Numbered from the stretch's first letter, positions 1 to 10,486 are shown. The stretch: 64,000 bases of DNA from Acanthosepion esculentum (GCA_964036315.1 OZ038485.1:103761007-103825006), one strand, 5' to 3'. Numbers and translations are program-made. The notes: generated by a model not told the origin, from the letters alone.

Positions 1-116
1 AAAATTTGCCGGAGGAGCAGCACAGACTGGCAGGCTCCCTGTCACATTTGCAGGTGTTGCAGAATTGGCAAACACAGGTCATGGACCCTACATTGATGTC
101 ATCATGCATAGTTATG

Positions 117-945
117 TTAATGCTGGGGTCGTAATTGAAAGCCAAGAAAGACCAAAAAAGAGCTACTGGGACAAGTAACAGCATGAGTGGACGCAAGGCG
201 CTGAATGTCGCTGTCGAGGCGTATATGGCGAGCTTGGGGAGTTTGAGATAAGCGCACAGCGGCCATGTTTGTAGCAGCCCTTGAAAGTCTGTTTGCCCTT
301 GCCTGTGGGCCCTCGGAGTTTCTGGCAGCAGAAGTCACTTCAGTGTTGCGGGCATTGCGGGTTGCCCACTGCAGCTCTGTCTCGGACTCCCTCGACCTAG
401 ATGTTGCAGCAGTGTCCCTGGATTGACACACGCGTCTGCGGTCAAATGTTTCAGCTGCCTTCAACCTGGCAGTGGTAGCAGCATTCCTAGCATTTCGAAC
501 AGACCTACGTAGCGGTATCTCAGCAGCCCTAGCGGTCACTGTTGCAGCAGTGTCTCTGGATTGATGGGCACACCTGTGGCCAATTGTTTCACCTGCTCTC
601 AACCTGGCAGTGGTGGCAAGTATTTCTAGCATTTCAGACAGACCTACGGAGCAGTGTCTCAGCAGCCCTAGGAGTTGCTGTTGCAGCAGTGTCCTTGGAT
701 TGACGTGCACATCTGCGGTCGAATGTTTCAGCTGCTCTCGACCTGGCAGTGGTGGCAGCATTCATAGCATTTCGCACAGACCTACAGAGCGGAGTCTCAG
801 CAGCTCTAGCGGTCACTGTTGCAGCAGCATCCCTGGATTGACGGCCGCGCATGCAGGCAGGTGTCTCTACTGCCCTCGACCTGGTAGTGGTGGCAGCATT
901 CATAGCATTTCGCACCTCATAACTGTTGATAAAAACAATGCTCAA
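117..945 (-). pseudogene. decayed ORF built of 46-residue tandem repeats
   Basis: On the minus strand the block is open in two overlapping frames (761 to 117, 214 codons; 945 to 634, 103 codons). Both encode the same repeated arrangement: a segment beginning RNARNAATTARLKAAETFDRR, then SRDTAATVTARAAE and a basic LRRSV end, about 46 residues per unit. One extra base near 615-620 shifts the frame between the two halves. The repeat length is a multiple of three, so any frame tends to stay open; openness alone is weak evidence of coding. The composition is Arg/Ala/Thr-rich with no domain I recognise. It could be a decayed low-complexity protein exon or simply a GC-rich minisatellite. I favour minisatellite with incidental ORFs. 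Confidence 0.35.
325..912. repeat. tandem repeat, unit about 138 bp, about 4 units
   Basis: The phrase GGCAGTGGTGGCAGCATTC, or a close variant, recurs near 468, 606, 744 and 882, and a more degenerate unit precedes it near 330. Each unit also carries GACCTAC, a CAGCAGCCCTAG-like segment and CTGGATTGA in the same order. Units differ by substitutions and single-base indels. The block is clearly richer in G and C than the rest of the window. Confidence 0.85.
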
Positions 946-1195
946 TGTAATTTTGGCAGAAATTCTTCACCATTTGTGAAAAATATAGCCAAAAATCAGC
1001 TTAACTGGATTTGAATTGGAAGTTAAAAGTGGCATGATGTTATCGATTTTTTCCAATAATTGATACCGATATTGAAGAAAAAGGTCAGCAACTAATAACT
1101 GTTGATAAAACTAATGCTCAACATGATTTTTGTGAAAATTCCTTGCAGTTTGCGAAAAACAGAGCCAAAAATCAGCTACACTAGATTTGAATCGG
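915..1195. repeat. diverged direct duplication, two units
   Basis: The stretch starting ATAACTGTTGATAAAA at 918 recurs at about 1097, and both continue to a GCCAAAAATCAGCT phrase (about 988 and 1165) followed by GATTTGAAT. The spacing is about 175 bp. A weaker third relative may lie at 1290-1350. Function unknown. From 1200 to about 2260 the sequence is AT-rich and I recognise nothing in it. Confidence 0.6.
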
Positions 1196-2392
1196 ATGTC
1201 CCAAAGTGATCGATTTTATCAAATTTTTAAAAACAAAGAACAGCACCTCAAAATTATAAGTAAGCAACAGGAGTCTGGTGGATATCACTTGTAATTTGTG
1301 AAAACTATCACTGAAAAACTGATGAATTTTTTTCGAATCAATATTCAATCCCCTATTGATTTTATAGATTTTTTTCCAAAATTGGAGGAACAATCAAAAA
1401 ATCCGAAGATGTCAAGTACGAATGCCGTAAATTTCCAATCTGTGTGTGGATTTTCATGCCAATCGGACGAACGGTTTGCTCAGGATGAGGTAACAAGGTG
1501 ACAAACACACAGACACACTAACAGAATGCCATTTATGGATACAGATATATATATACACACAACTTTCCCACATTACTAGAAGAGTTTACAGAGACAAGTA
1601 TAACTGTAGTGGAATAATCTAGTGATGAATGTAGCAAAATGCTACAATATGTTTATACAACAAAATATTGTATGAAAAGAAATCTCTAAATTGCAGTTGG
1701 CTCTGTAGATAAATTTAATAATCTAACTTTAAAAGCCTATTTATGTATAGATTAAAAACTACTTGATTGTTTGCCTTTATAGCAAAGAGGCAAAACAGAC
1801 AATCAATTACTTTTACTTAATATTACTTTTAGTTTAATATTCAGGAAGTATTAAACATGAACAGGAAGTTGCAGAGCAACAAAGACTTTGATATTTTATA
1901 AGAAACAATGCAGTTGCAAAATAATTTAAATATGTTGTCATTTTTAGATGGCATGGAGAAACTAGTCTGAATAATAGTAATAGTGACAATAACTACTAAT
2001 CAGGCTGCTGAAAACTAAAAATAACTAAATACAATGACTAAAGACGAGGCCGTTCCAGTTGGTCATCATGTGAAAATGAATAATTAGAAAATGTGTAAAA
2101 CTAGGGGTAATGTAGGCACTGTCATTAGAGCATTGAAATGGCCTCAGTGGAGACTAGTTTAATTAGAGATATAATGACAGCGTAATAATGGGTCCAATAT
2201 CTCTCATGAAATAAAAGAATACCATCATTAATAATAATTACTATTTTATTTATTATTAGCCATTTCCTAAGTTATGGGAGTCAAGCATTCCCTTAGGTCT
2301 GTCAGCCATAGAGAGTAATGGGCCTTACCCTTCCAAACTGATATGTAACATGTTATCAGGGAACATGCATTTTTAGAATTTGCCTTCTAGAC

Positions 2393-3760
2393 CGGTGTTT
2401 CTCAACCTTTTTCACTTCAGAGAACACTTTTAGAAATGTAAAAACACTGGGGCACACTTTAAATTTTAATGATGAAAAATTATTGATGAAATTTTAAAAT
2501 ATGAAAATAATAAAGAAGTCTCCAGAAATTAACAGACATTGTATATTTAAGAGGAACAGTTTTCATTTAAAGGGATTTATGAAGAGTCTTCTATTTTTTT
2601 AAAGAGGCTGATGATGGCTGATTTAAATCCTTTGAGAAAGGCAAAGGGGAAAGGATTATCTATTCCTTATTAAAGATTAAGGAATTTAGCATCCAGTTTA
2701 AAATATCAAATGGCAAAGACTTGAATTAGATATGGAAGCCATGTGCTTGGTGTCTCTTGGTTTTTAAAAATAAATCTTTTTTTAAAAATCTATATAATAA
2801 ATGTGAATGTCAGTGTGTCACACTTTTTCAACTCTATTCCTAGAGGCTATAGCACAACATATAAACCATTTTGTGATCGGGTCGACTTTGTGAGCAAATT
2901 AAAAACATTCCAGGCTGGATCTGAACCCACAAACCTGAAATTTTGGATTCCCAAGTTTTCATTACTGTGATTGCTTTCAGATTCCACCATCTTAGCTTCT
3001 ACTGATAAAAACAATTAAAGTGACACAACTCTCTAACTTTCAATAGCTTATGTTCAAATGAAAAAATGACTGTTCTGAAATTACAATGTTTCAAAATAAA
3101 ATTGTCTGTGTTTTCAACTTTAATCCTAGAGGCCGTATCCCAACATATACCTTTTTGGAATCAGGCTGACTGTGAACAAATTAAAAATATTCTGGGCCAG
3201 ATTTAGACCCACAATCCTGAAATTTTGGATTCCCAAGTTTTCATTACTGCAATTGTTTTTGGTGATGTTATTTTTTTTTTGTTTACATGATATTTTTCAA
3301 CAAAACTTTTGTACAATAACAATTTTTATAACTTGGAAATAAATTTGGAAATAATTGAAATTAATTACAAAATCCAGCAAATGTCACACATGAAATAAAA
3401 ATAATTGTTTGTATGGAAAGTAAGAATCTACGTACATCAAATTGTCTTTAAATTAAGTGGCAGCAGAAGAATTATTGTTGAACTTTTAAAAGGCAAGCTT
3501 AAATATTAATGCAATACATAAATGCATCGATCAATTTTGAGTTCTTCTATAGTTTATTATTGCCTATTGCATCTACTCCTCCCTACCAATTGTAATGATG
3601 GTCCAACCTCTGCAGGAGATAGCTTAAATGTCGCTTGATAGGGAGGCCTTTAAGCTAGTATAAAAGTAATTCATAAAATACTCTTCTGTTAACTTGGAGT
3701 GCACCTGGCTACCTTTCTGGGCACATTAATGCACCCAGGTGCACTGGTTGTGAAATACTG
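2393..3760. mobile_element. hAT-type non-autonomous DNA transposon, 1.37 kb
   Basis: The element is bounded by the perfect 8-bp duplication TTCTAGAC at 2385-2392 and 3761-3768. The left end reads CGGTGTTTCTCAACC; the right end read inward is CAGTATTTCACAACC, 11 of 15 identical. The CAGTG-like ends and the 8-bp duplication are hallmarks of hAT elements. No transposase reading frame is visible; one short ORF inside shows no similarity I recognise. It carries its own internal duplication. It is probably a non-autonomous derivative moved by a hAT transposase encoded elsewhere. Confidence 0.75.
2810..3265. repeat. internal direct duplication within the hAT element
   Basis: The stretch from about 2825 to 2985 (CCTAGAGGCTATAGC..., then CCTGAAATTTTGGATTCCC and AAGTTTTCATTACTG) is repeated from about 3118 to 3262 with moderate divergence, about 295 bp apart. 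Both units lie inside the transposon, so the duplication either preceded or accompanied its spread. Confidence 0.8.
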
Positions 3761-3984
3761 TTCTAGACGGGTTGCTTGACTAAGACTACAGATCCCAATC
3801 TGCCTTGATAAGTTTCCCACAGGTAAAAAGAGAATAAATAAATTAATGTCTTTCCCAGGGGCATTAGTGTGAAGTGAATGCAAGAGCTTCAGCCAGAATT
3901 TAGACCTGGTTTGTTTACTCTATTTTATTTTTGATGGCAATGGCCATTACACTATCTGCATAGGAGATATATCTATATATGCAT

Positions 3985-4150
3985 GCATGGCCGAGTAGCT
4001 AGAAAGTTCTTTTTCCAATTATGAGACCTGAGTTCAAATCTCACTATGGTCAATTCAATTGCATGAACTGGAACAGTCTAAAAAAATTAACTTTGTATAT
4101 ATACAAGCATGAAGTGAATCCTATCTCATGCTGTGACAAGATTTTGAGAT
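3985..4150 (+). mobile_element. tRNA-derived SINE, truncated
   Basis: The segment has an A-box-like TGGCCGAGTAGC near 3988 and a B-box-like GAGTTCAAATCTC near 4029 at tRNA-like spacing, followed by a body reading ATTGCATGAACTGGAAC. It is a SINE head rather than a functional tRNA: no acceptor stem closes and the sequence runs on into SINE body. Confidence 0.7.
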
Positions 4151-4804
4151 AATCCACAAACAAAAAATATTTATATTTAACTAAAATTTTGTGATTTTAT
4201 AACCATTAGTTTTAAAATTATAGTACGCTTACTCACTCGGATAAAATATTGGAGAGGTTGTAGAGAGAGCAGGCATAAAAAAGCCTAAAATTATCAATAA
4301 TAATAAAAAAGAGAATGAACAGGGTAAAATAATATGAGAAGACAATGTGATGAAGGGCAAACCAAAGCAACTATAAGATAGTAACAAAGTAAAAAGTTAA
4401 AAAAAAAATAGAAATAGTGTTCACATGCAAAAGGGATACAGTCTGTCTTGAAGGCAAGAAAAAAAAATGTGTGGATAAGATCAAGAATTGTCCATTTTTA
4501 TTGACTAAGAAGAAATCCCAGCATGCATCTGTAGGCTATGTCAATAAATTTAATGAGGCAAGGGTTTTAGCAGTCATTCCAGGAGATGGTAACCAATATG
4601 ATTATTATAAGAACCTGATTATCTAATCTAAAAATATGGGTTATGTGGTGTTTCCAATTTTCAATGCAAATAAACTGAATTGGTGAATAATAATAAAAAT
4701 CAAAGGCCAATCAATGAAGATACATGTAAGATAAATGTTTTTAAATTTTAAATAAATTAGAATTTGAATGTTAATATTTATGGTTGAATTAGCAAAATTA
4801 TTTG

Positions 4805-5000
4805 TACCATTAATGTAATGGCTAGCAGCTCAGAAGGTGAAATCAGAGATCCAATTTTGAATTCCAGTTAGGTTTGTTACAATCACTTATAAAAAAGGTA
4901 TAAATCCATCTCTTCTCCCACAGCAATAGGTTAAATAGGAGGACTTCTGATGACAGGCCTGATTAAATGCATTATGTTCATACTTTTTTTTTTTTTTTAA
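4805..5000 (+). mobile_element. tRNA-derived SINE
   Basis: A tRNA-like head (GTAATGGCTAGCAGCTCAG and TTTTGAATTCCAG) is followed by the common body of this family: CACTTATAAAAAAGGTATAAATCC, a CTTCTCCCACAGCAATAGGTT phrase and AGGAGGAC. The T-run at 4983-4999 may be later slippage. Copies of the same body recur throughout the window. Confidence 0.7.
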
Positions 5001-5283
5001 AGATTTTGTTTTTTAGTAGATTCAAAAGACACTTTGGAATAAATTGTTGATTAAATTGGGCATTTTATTTACTACTTGCCATTGTGAAGGTGTGGTGAAA
5101 TAAAAAGAAAACGGCCACCAGCGAGTAAATTCGAGCTCTCCCAACTGGTAATCCAACCTTTAGTCGTTCCTTCTTGAGTTCTGTCTCAAAATCGCACAAA
5201 CAGACTTTTCCAGTCGCCAACCGTGAACGTCACTCCAAGCCTTTTTGAACTGGGGAAAACTAGGTGTTTTTATATTTGTCCAT

Positions 5284-5354
5284 ATACCCATAATCCCTTG
5301 CGTCTTCATGCGATCCCATAATTCATTGCGTCTCTGTCCCATAATGCATTGCAT
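5284..5354 (+). promoter_or_regulatory. three tandem ZNF143/Staf-like sites, candidate promoter
   Basis: CCCATAATCCCTTGCGTC (5287-5304), CCCATAATTCATTGCGTC (5315-5332) and CCCATAATGCATTGCAT (5338-5354) lie in the same orientation, 28 and 23 bp apart. The shared pattern CCCATAATnCATTGCG closely resembles the vertebrate ZNF143/Staf consensus, which marks promoters of housekeeping and snRNA-type genes and is conserved in animals. The surroundings (5105-5420) contain more CpG than the flanks. About 50 bp downstream come a pyrimidine-rich TTATTCTTTTACG, a possible initiator, and an ATG. The sites could instead be a minisatellite of chance similarity. Confidence 0.5.
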
Positions 5355-5404
5355 AAAAAGGCAATGCAAGTCCCCCCTTATTCTTTTACGTTATCTGGCC
5401 GAGG

Positions 5405-5422
5405 ATGGATTATGGCAGAGCA
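5405..5422 (+). CDS. possible first coding exon (start only)
   Basis: GAGGATGGATTATGGCAGAGCA is followed at once by GTAAGT at 5423-5428, a consensus 5' splice site. This gives an exon start MDYGRA. It lies about 50 bp after the last ZNF143-like site, where a first exon would be expected. Read without splicing, the frame stays open for 71 codons and the beginning (AVSAFFFSFISTAVALHA) looks like a signal peptide. I cannot find the next exon, so the gene is unidentified. A chance ATG plus donor cannot be excluded. Confidence 0.3.
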
Positions 5423-5819
5423 GTAAGTGCTTTTTTTTTCTCCTTCATTTCAACTGCAGTAGCCTTACATGCTAAGCAAATACGGGCTCTTTTTTGGTGG
5501 GGAAAAGGCAAGTCGGAACCGGTTGTGCTCGTCCCAGATTCTGCCTCATCATGTCTACCACAGAAGGACAAACAATTTTTCATTGTATGTGTTATTCATT
5601 GTTTTCAGAAAAAAATGTAAATTTATTTAAATTTAAAATTCACATTATTTCAAGATTTATTTTTCCTGGTATTCATTTGACTGACAGTCCACTCAATAAT
5701 GCATGATTTACTCCAAAGAAGTAAAAAAATTGCTGACTCCTGACTATGTAAAAAACATTAGTCACAATTTTGAAATTTGTTTTCCTGTTTAGGATTGGGT
5801 TTCAGATTCCTTCTAAAGC

Positions 5820-5905
5820 CTTTTCATTCTCTTTCACTCCCAGTAACCCTTGTGTCGTAGTGGCATTATCACCTTGCTTGGGTTGAATTGATAAAAAAAA
5901 AAAAA
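5820..5905 (+). mobile_element. 3' end of a non-LTR retrotransposon (family J)
   Basis: The segment CTTTCACTCCCAGTAACCCTTGTG, then GTAGTGGCATTATCACCTTGC, then TGGGTTGAATTGATAAAAA with a poly-A run matches the 3' untranslated ends at 10090-10172 and 12165-12245 and, inverted, at 54265-54345 and 59310-59400. It is the shortest of the family J copies and ends in A(13). No coding part remains. Confidence 0.8.
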
Positions 5906-7530
5906 TTTCCAAAAGGAAGCTAACAAGTACTACACTCTGCCCCTGATTGAACTAGAACTGTTCATATCAAGAGAATAATGAGGGGAAAGGAAATTAAGCT
6001 AGGTTTGTCGGTGGTCAGTGGACTTTTAAGAAAAAAGAGAGAAATAACAGGAAAGAAAGGATAATAGATTTGTATTGTGAGATAAAATGAACAAGAGACT
6101 GATTTGTTTAATAATTTAATAAGACAGGCAGAAGGAAGGAAGGAAGCAGTAGTTACTAAAAGGTATACTTAAATAAAAAAGTTAAAAAGGTCAACATAGG
6201 TCATGGTCAGAACAAACATTTCCATCAGGGAAACAGATTTGAAAGGTTCCAGCTTATTTTATAAGTAAGAGATTGCCTTTCTGACAGATAAAAGTAATCC
6301 ATCATTTCCTTTTTATAAGACCCCTTTTCAAACTTCCTCTTCCAACAAATGTCATGTGAATCGTTCTCAGAGTATCACTTTTTGTATAAGTTATTCTTTT
6401 AGATGAACCATCAAGGTATAAATTTATTATTTCTGTGAATATAACATTGTCAGCTTCCTTATCAGCTGAGATGGATTATTTATGAAAATTATTTAAACTT
6501 GATTTCATCAAGAAGATTATCAAACATTGCAACATGAAACAGATAAAGTTCTTTTTCTTTAAGACAGACTCCATTAGTTCTTTCTACATCTGGTCATGTT
6601 TATTTACTAAGTCTAACTTCATATAGCACAAGCTGAATGGGGAGTAAGGTAGGATTATCAAAGCGCATTTTGTACAGGTTTTGTTAAAAGCTATTTTTTA
6701 CTTTAAAAAGTAAATAAATAATTACAATCTTATTCTCATATCTTTGGATTGCTCTCCAAAGGTTCTGATTCATTAAAGAGTTCCTATAAGAGTGGCAAAA
6801 TGTAAAAAATTTCTAAATCCATTATGAAGAATAAAAGGTATATCTATTAATATTTCATTGTGAGAAGAGATATGTCTGTTTAACATAAGCACTTCAATGT
6901 TTGATAAATTTGTAAAAAAAAGTTCAACCTCTTTTAAAAATTGTAAAATGCTACTTGCTTTGACATTGTCAAAAAGCTCTTTTCATTTGGTTATTTTGTA
7001 ATATTTTTCACGGACAACATATTTTGTCAGTATGAAAAAAATCATAAAATGAAATTAAAAAAAAAAAAGAATGAAGAAAAGAGTTTCAGAATACGAACAT
7101 AAAACAGAAAACAAATGAAAGAAAAAGAAAACTCATGATGTGACGGAAACAAAACCTAAAACAAAAGCAGTTTAAAATATTTGACATGCATGAATGTTTA
7201 CCAAATGGTAGCGCAAAGAAAAATAAAATCAATGAAGCGTGAAAGTAAGGATGTGTGGAGATAGAGGCAAACTTCATAGTTGACTGCACTGAATATAAAA
7301 CTTTCACAGTCATTAAAATAAAGAGAATGAAGCAATAAATAGTAAATAAATAATAAATAAACTCTAGTCAGTTTGTAACAAACCCTGAACTAATCAGTTT
7401 TTTTTATCTGTTCAAAAAAAAAAAATGTTTTCTCCGCCTGCAGCAGAATGCACAACTCACACGCCTGAAGAATTTCAATCACTGTGCATTTTCATGGGCA
7501 GATGCACAAGCGGCCCAAACTTGCTGAGAG
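5906..7530. other. AT-rich sequence without recognised features
   Basis: No reading frame, exon or transposon terminus could be supported here. There are short A-rich runs and a small GGAA repeat at about 6132-6145. Short minus-strand ORFs around 7090-7310 are low complexity (Phe/Leu-rich) and reflect base composition. Confidence 0.5.
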
Positions 7531-7534
7531 ATGG

Positions 7535-7758
7535 GTGATTTTAACAGGTCACTATCTCTAAACTAGTTGCTAAACAAGGCTACATAACTCAACTTGTCTT
7601 GCAATAGCAACCCACAGGAAGTGAAGATATGGATTCAAATCTTTCCCAAGGATATTTGTGCGTAAGTGAATGTAATGAACTTGAACAGAATTTGAACTCA
7701 GCTCTCTGATTTCTCATTCAAGGTGCAACTCATTACACCTCCCACACATCCATTCTTT
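7535..7758 (-). mobile_element. tRNA-derived SINE
   Basis: On the minus strand it begins GGATGTGTGGGAGGTGTAAT, with a B-box-like GAGTTCAAATTC near 7690-7705 and the body TTCACTTACGCACAAATATCC, then CTTGGGAAAGATTTGAATCC. The downstream body phrase that gives AAACTAGTTGC on the plus strand (7560-7570) is also present. Same family as the copies at 13.2, 49.3 and 58 kb. Confidence 0.8.
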
Positions 7759-8214
7759 TACAACAAATTATTAAATTAAGTCATTCAGTTCAGATTAGTT
7801 TATTTTGATTGAGAGAAAGATACGGATATTTAAAGACACTTTTTACCACTTGAACCATATTTCTTGAAGTCACAGACTACCCCCTCACCTGAAAAATGTT
7901 TAACTTGATTGGATTTCTAATTTTTTCTTGGGGTGGTGGGGTTGTTTTAGTCATTTAACAAGATGACTGCTTCAAATAAAACCTGAAACCTTTGTTTTTT
8001 CTCTAAATCCTGAGCTGAGTTAACAAGTACAAAGCAATGGAGATTGGGTAATTCATCTTCACCTTCATTACATATGTTTGAAATTTTCTGGTTCTGTTAT
8101 GAGAAAAGAAAAAATAAAACCTCACACCCAATTCAACACCTGCAAATGTAGATAGTCTTTGGCTGATATTAGCTGAAAATAAACAGGTGGGTAGCCACTC
8201 AAAAGTAATATCAG

Positions 8215-8822
8215 AAAGGAAGAAGAAAAGAAAGACAGACCGACCACCAGAGAGAGAGAGAAAAAAAGAGAGAGAGAGAAAGAGAAAAGAAAGAGAGAGA
8301 GAGAAAGAGAGAAGAAAGAGAGAGAGAGTAAAAGAGAGAGAGAAAGAGCAAAAAAGAAAGTGAAAAGAAAAAGAAAGAAAGAGAAAGAAAAAAGAGAGGA
8401 AAAAAGAAAGGATTGAATAGAGGGAAAAGAACAAGCAAAAAGACAGACAGAGAAAAAGCAAGATAAAAAAGCAAGAGAAAAAGAGCAAGAAAAGAGAGAG
8501 ACAGAAAAAGAGCGAGCAAACGAAAGAAAGAGAAAGAGAAAAAAAGAAAGAGAGACAAGAAAAATAAAGAGTGGGAAAAAAGAGAGAGCGAGACAAAGAG
8601 TGGGAAAAAAGAGAGAGCGAAACAAAGAGGGGGAAAAAAGAGAGAGCGAGACAAAGAGTGGGAAAAAAGAGAGAGCGAGACAAAAGGAATAAAAAACAAA
8701 GAGCGAGAAAAAAGGAATAAAAAACAAAGAAAAAGGAATAAAAAACAAAGAATGAAAAAATAAAAAGAAAGAGCGAGTAAAAAGAGAGAAAATGAGCAAG
8801 AAAAAAGAAAGAAAGAGTTAAA
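8215..8822. repeat. 600-bp homopurine tract with internal 30-bp tandem units
   Basis: The plus strand is almost only A and G for about 600 bases. It begins with (GA)n and GAAA runs; from about 8566 to 8690 a unit of about 30 bp containing GAGTGGGAAAAAAGAGAGAG repeats four times; from 8690 to 8755 an AGGAATAAAAAACAAAGA unit repeats three times. The long minus-strand ORFs here, 160-226 codons of Ser/Leu/Phe, are an artefact of the polypyrimidine strand. Such mirror-symmetric tracts can form triplex (H-DNA). Confidence 0.95.
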
Positions 8823-9710
8823 ATATTTTTTAAAAAATTTTTTTTAAATCTATTGAGAAAGAGAAATTATTAAAACAAATAAAAATAGGCCTTAGCTTCC
8901 TTTGGGTAAATTATATTATATAATTTACCCAAATTATATCAAAATGTCCCAACAAGAGAGATGTATTTCTTAAGAAGGGTAATTCACTCTTGCTTTGCTG
9001 TGAAGTCCTTTGTGGCTGACTGGTCTGATGACACCTAAGAGAGCAGGAGGTGCAGATTTTGGTGATAGTGGTGAATGCATAAAACTTCATCTCTGCTTGA
9101 AAACATGGAGTTACTGAATGAAACAATAAAATGTTTAAAAGCATTAATTATTGTTTTATTTCCTGTTTTAAACTGTTCCACCTTTGAGAATACAACAATA
9201 TATATTTGGAATAAGCTGGCAAGACTATGTTTACACAGGGTTTTTTAGGGATGATTTCTGTCATCCAGCATTTTCTATGGTACAACAGTGACCTGATCCC
9301 AAGGGTGCCAGATTAAAGAGGTCAGACTGTGCATAATATGTTTTTAATTATTAATAACTTGTTAATTTTACATGAAGATCAGACTTCACAAGGAGTAGTC
9401 TATTACAAATTCTTGTGTGAAGGAACACAAAATATACATTTTCTGTCTATTTTGGTATGCCTCTGAAGTTCAAATTTTCTACCAAAGTTTTCTAGTTTAA
9501 CAAAGATAAGTTCTATATATTTTGGAGTTTTAATTTCTTGTAAATTTAGATGGATGCATCATCTGTCATTGGATTCAGAAAACTGCAAATTATACTAACA
9601 TTGGTTTAAAAAGTCAAATGCACACAATACATGATTGACCAATGAAAATCAAACAACACAAAAGTAAAAATACCAGAATTTTTTCTTCTTTTTTTCCATG
9701 TCTCGTTCTC

Positions 9711-10170
9711 TGATGAAGCTTTAATAAAAGTGAAACATGTTAGATTGATAAATGTTTCCTACTTATTCTTTATCTTTTATATATAAGATAAATACTTTAA
9801 TGGTAATTGTTCTGATGAACTTTCTTCTATGGTACCTAGACTTTATGAATTTAAGTGCAGTACCAGATTGGTGGCAAGGTCTCATCATTTTACAGTTGAA
9901 ATGGCTAGATATAAGTGAGTTCTATGCTAACAGTTTATTTTCTTGCACTTCTCACTTGTGGAACTCTCTTCTAGCTTCTTGCTTCCCTATCAACATTAAT
10001 CTCCAAAAATTTAAATGCAATATCAGTCGTTATCTTCTGTCTTCTTAATGCTTGTTCTTTTATTGTCTTCTCTCCTTAATAGTATATTTTTCTCATTCTC
10101 TAACACTTGGTGTCCCACTTGAGTTAGAGTGGCTTTATTGCCTTGCTTGGGATGAAATGATTAAAAAAAA

Positions 10171-10172
<2 letters not shown>
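9711..10172 (+). pseudogene. 5'-truncated non-LTR retrotransposon, RT C-terminal end (family J)
   Basis: Translation around 9930-10048 gives CTSHLWNSLLASCFP and NLQKFKCNISRYLLSS, the C-terminal signature (xxLWNSLPxxxFP...FKxxVxxxL) of jockey/CR1-like non-LTR reverse transcriptases. Upstream, the same family sequence is shifted in frame (9815-9925 matches 11910-12020 at the nucleotide level). After the stop at 10046 comes the family J 3' untranslated end, finishing GATGAAATGATTAAAAAA at about 10160, directly followed by (TA)n. The element is dead: truncated at the 5' side and frameshifted. Confidence 0.8.

Positions 10173-10173
<1 letters not shown>

Positions 10174-10246
<73 letters not shown>
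10174..10246. repeat. (TA)n-(TG)n microsatellite
   Basis: About 30 TA units are followed by (GT)5. It abuts the poly-A tail of the family J copy, so it may have grown from that tail. Confidence 0.95.
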
Positions 10247-10247
<1 letters not shown>

Positions 10248-10439
10248 CACCAAGACATTCATTTCTGTAGTTTACTGCTACAGCAAGCAGAAACATTTCT
10301 TTCTCCCGATGATGGCCATGTTGGCCGAAACTAGTCGAGGAATATAAATGAAATAATAATAATAAAAGCATAAGAATATTAATCTACAACCCAGTATGTC
10401 TGAAGATTTTAATTGATTTTTTTAATAATTTTTATCGTT

Positions 10440-10440
<1 letters not shown>

Positions 10441-10484
<44 letters not shown>
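10441..10484. repeat. (TA)n microsatellite
   Basis: About 20 uninterrupted AT units. The following 600 bp (10485-11100) is A- and G-rich and I recognise no gene in it. Confidence 0.95.

Positions 10485-10486
<2 letters not shown>

Larger units (their letters stand above)
2265..3955 (-). mobile_element. tRNA-derived SINE split by a hAT insertion
   Basis: The right part (3769-3955) reads on the minus strand as a tRNA-like head (ATGGCCATTGCCATC... then a B-box-like AATTCTGGCTGAAG region) followed by the SINE body with GGGAAAGACATTAATT. The left part (to 2392) ends GAATTTGCCTTCTAGAC, matching the phrase TCCTTCTAGACTAGTTGCC of another SINE copy at about 12510-12530. The hAT element at 2393-3760 therefore lies inside the SINE, and its target duplication TTCTAGAC is SINE sequence. 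The SINE is the older insertion. The outer left border is uncertain. Confidence 0.6.

Noticed and set aside
5405..5620. A 71-codon secreted peptide starting at the promoter candidate
   Set aside because: The signal-like start is suggestive, but the GTAAGT donor after six codons makes splicing more likely, and the remainder has no recognisable mature peptide.
8003..8799. Three overlapping minus-strand ORFs of 160-226 codons rich in Ser, Leu and Phe
   Set aside because: They read the polypyrimidine strand of the homopurine tract; stops are rare there by composition, and all three frames are open.
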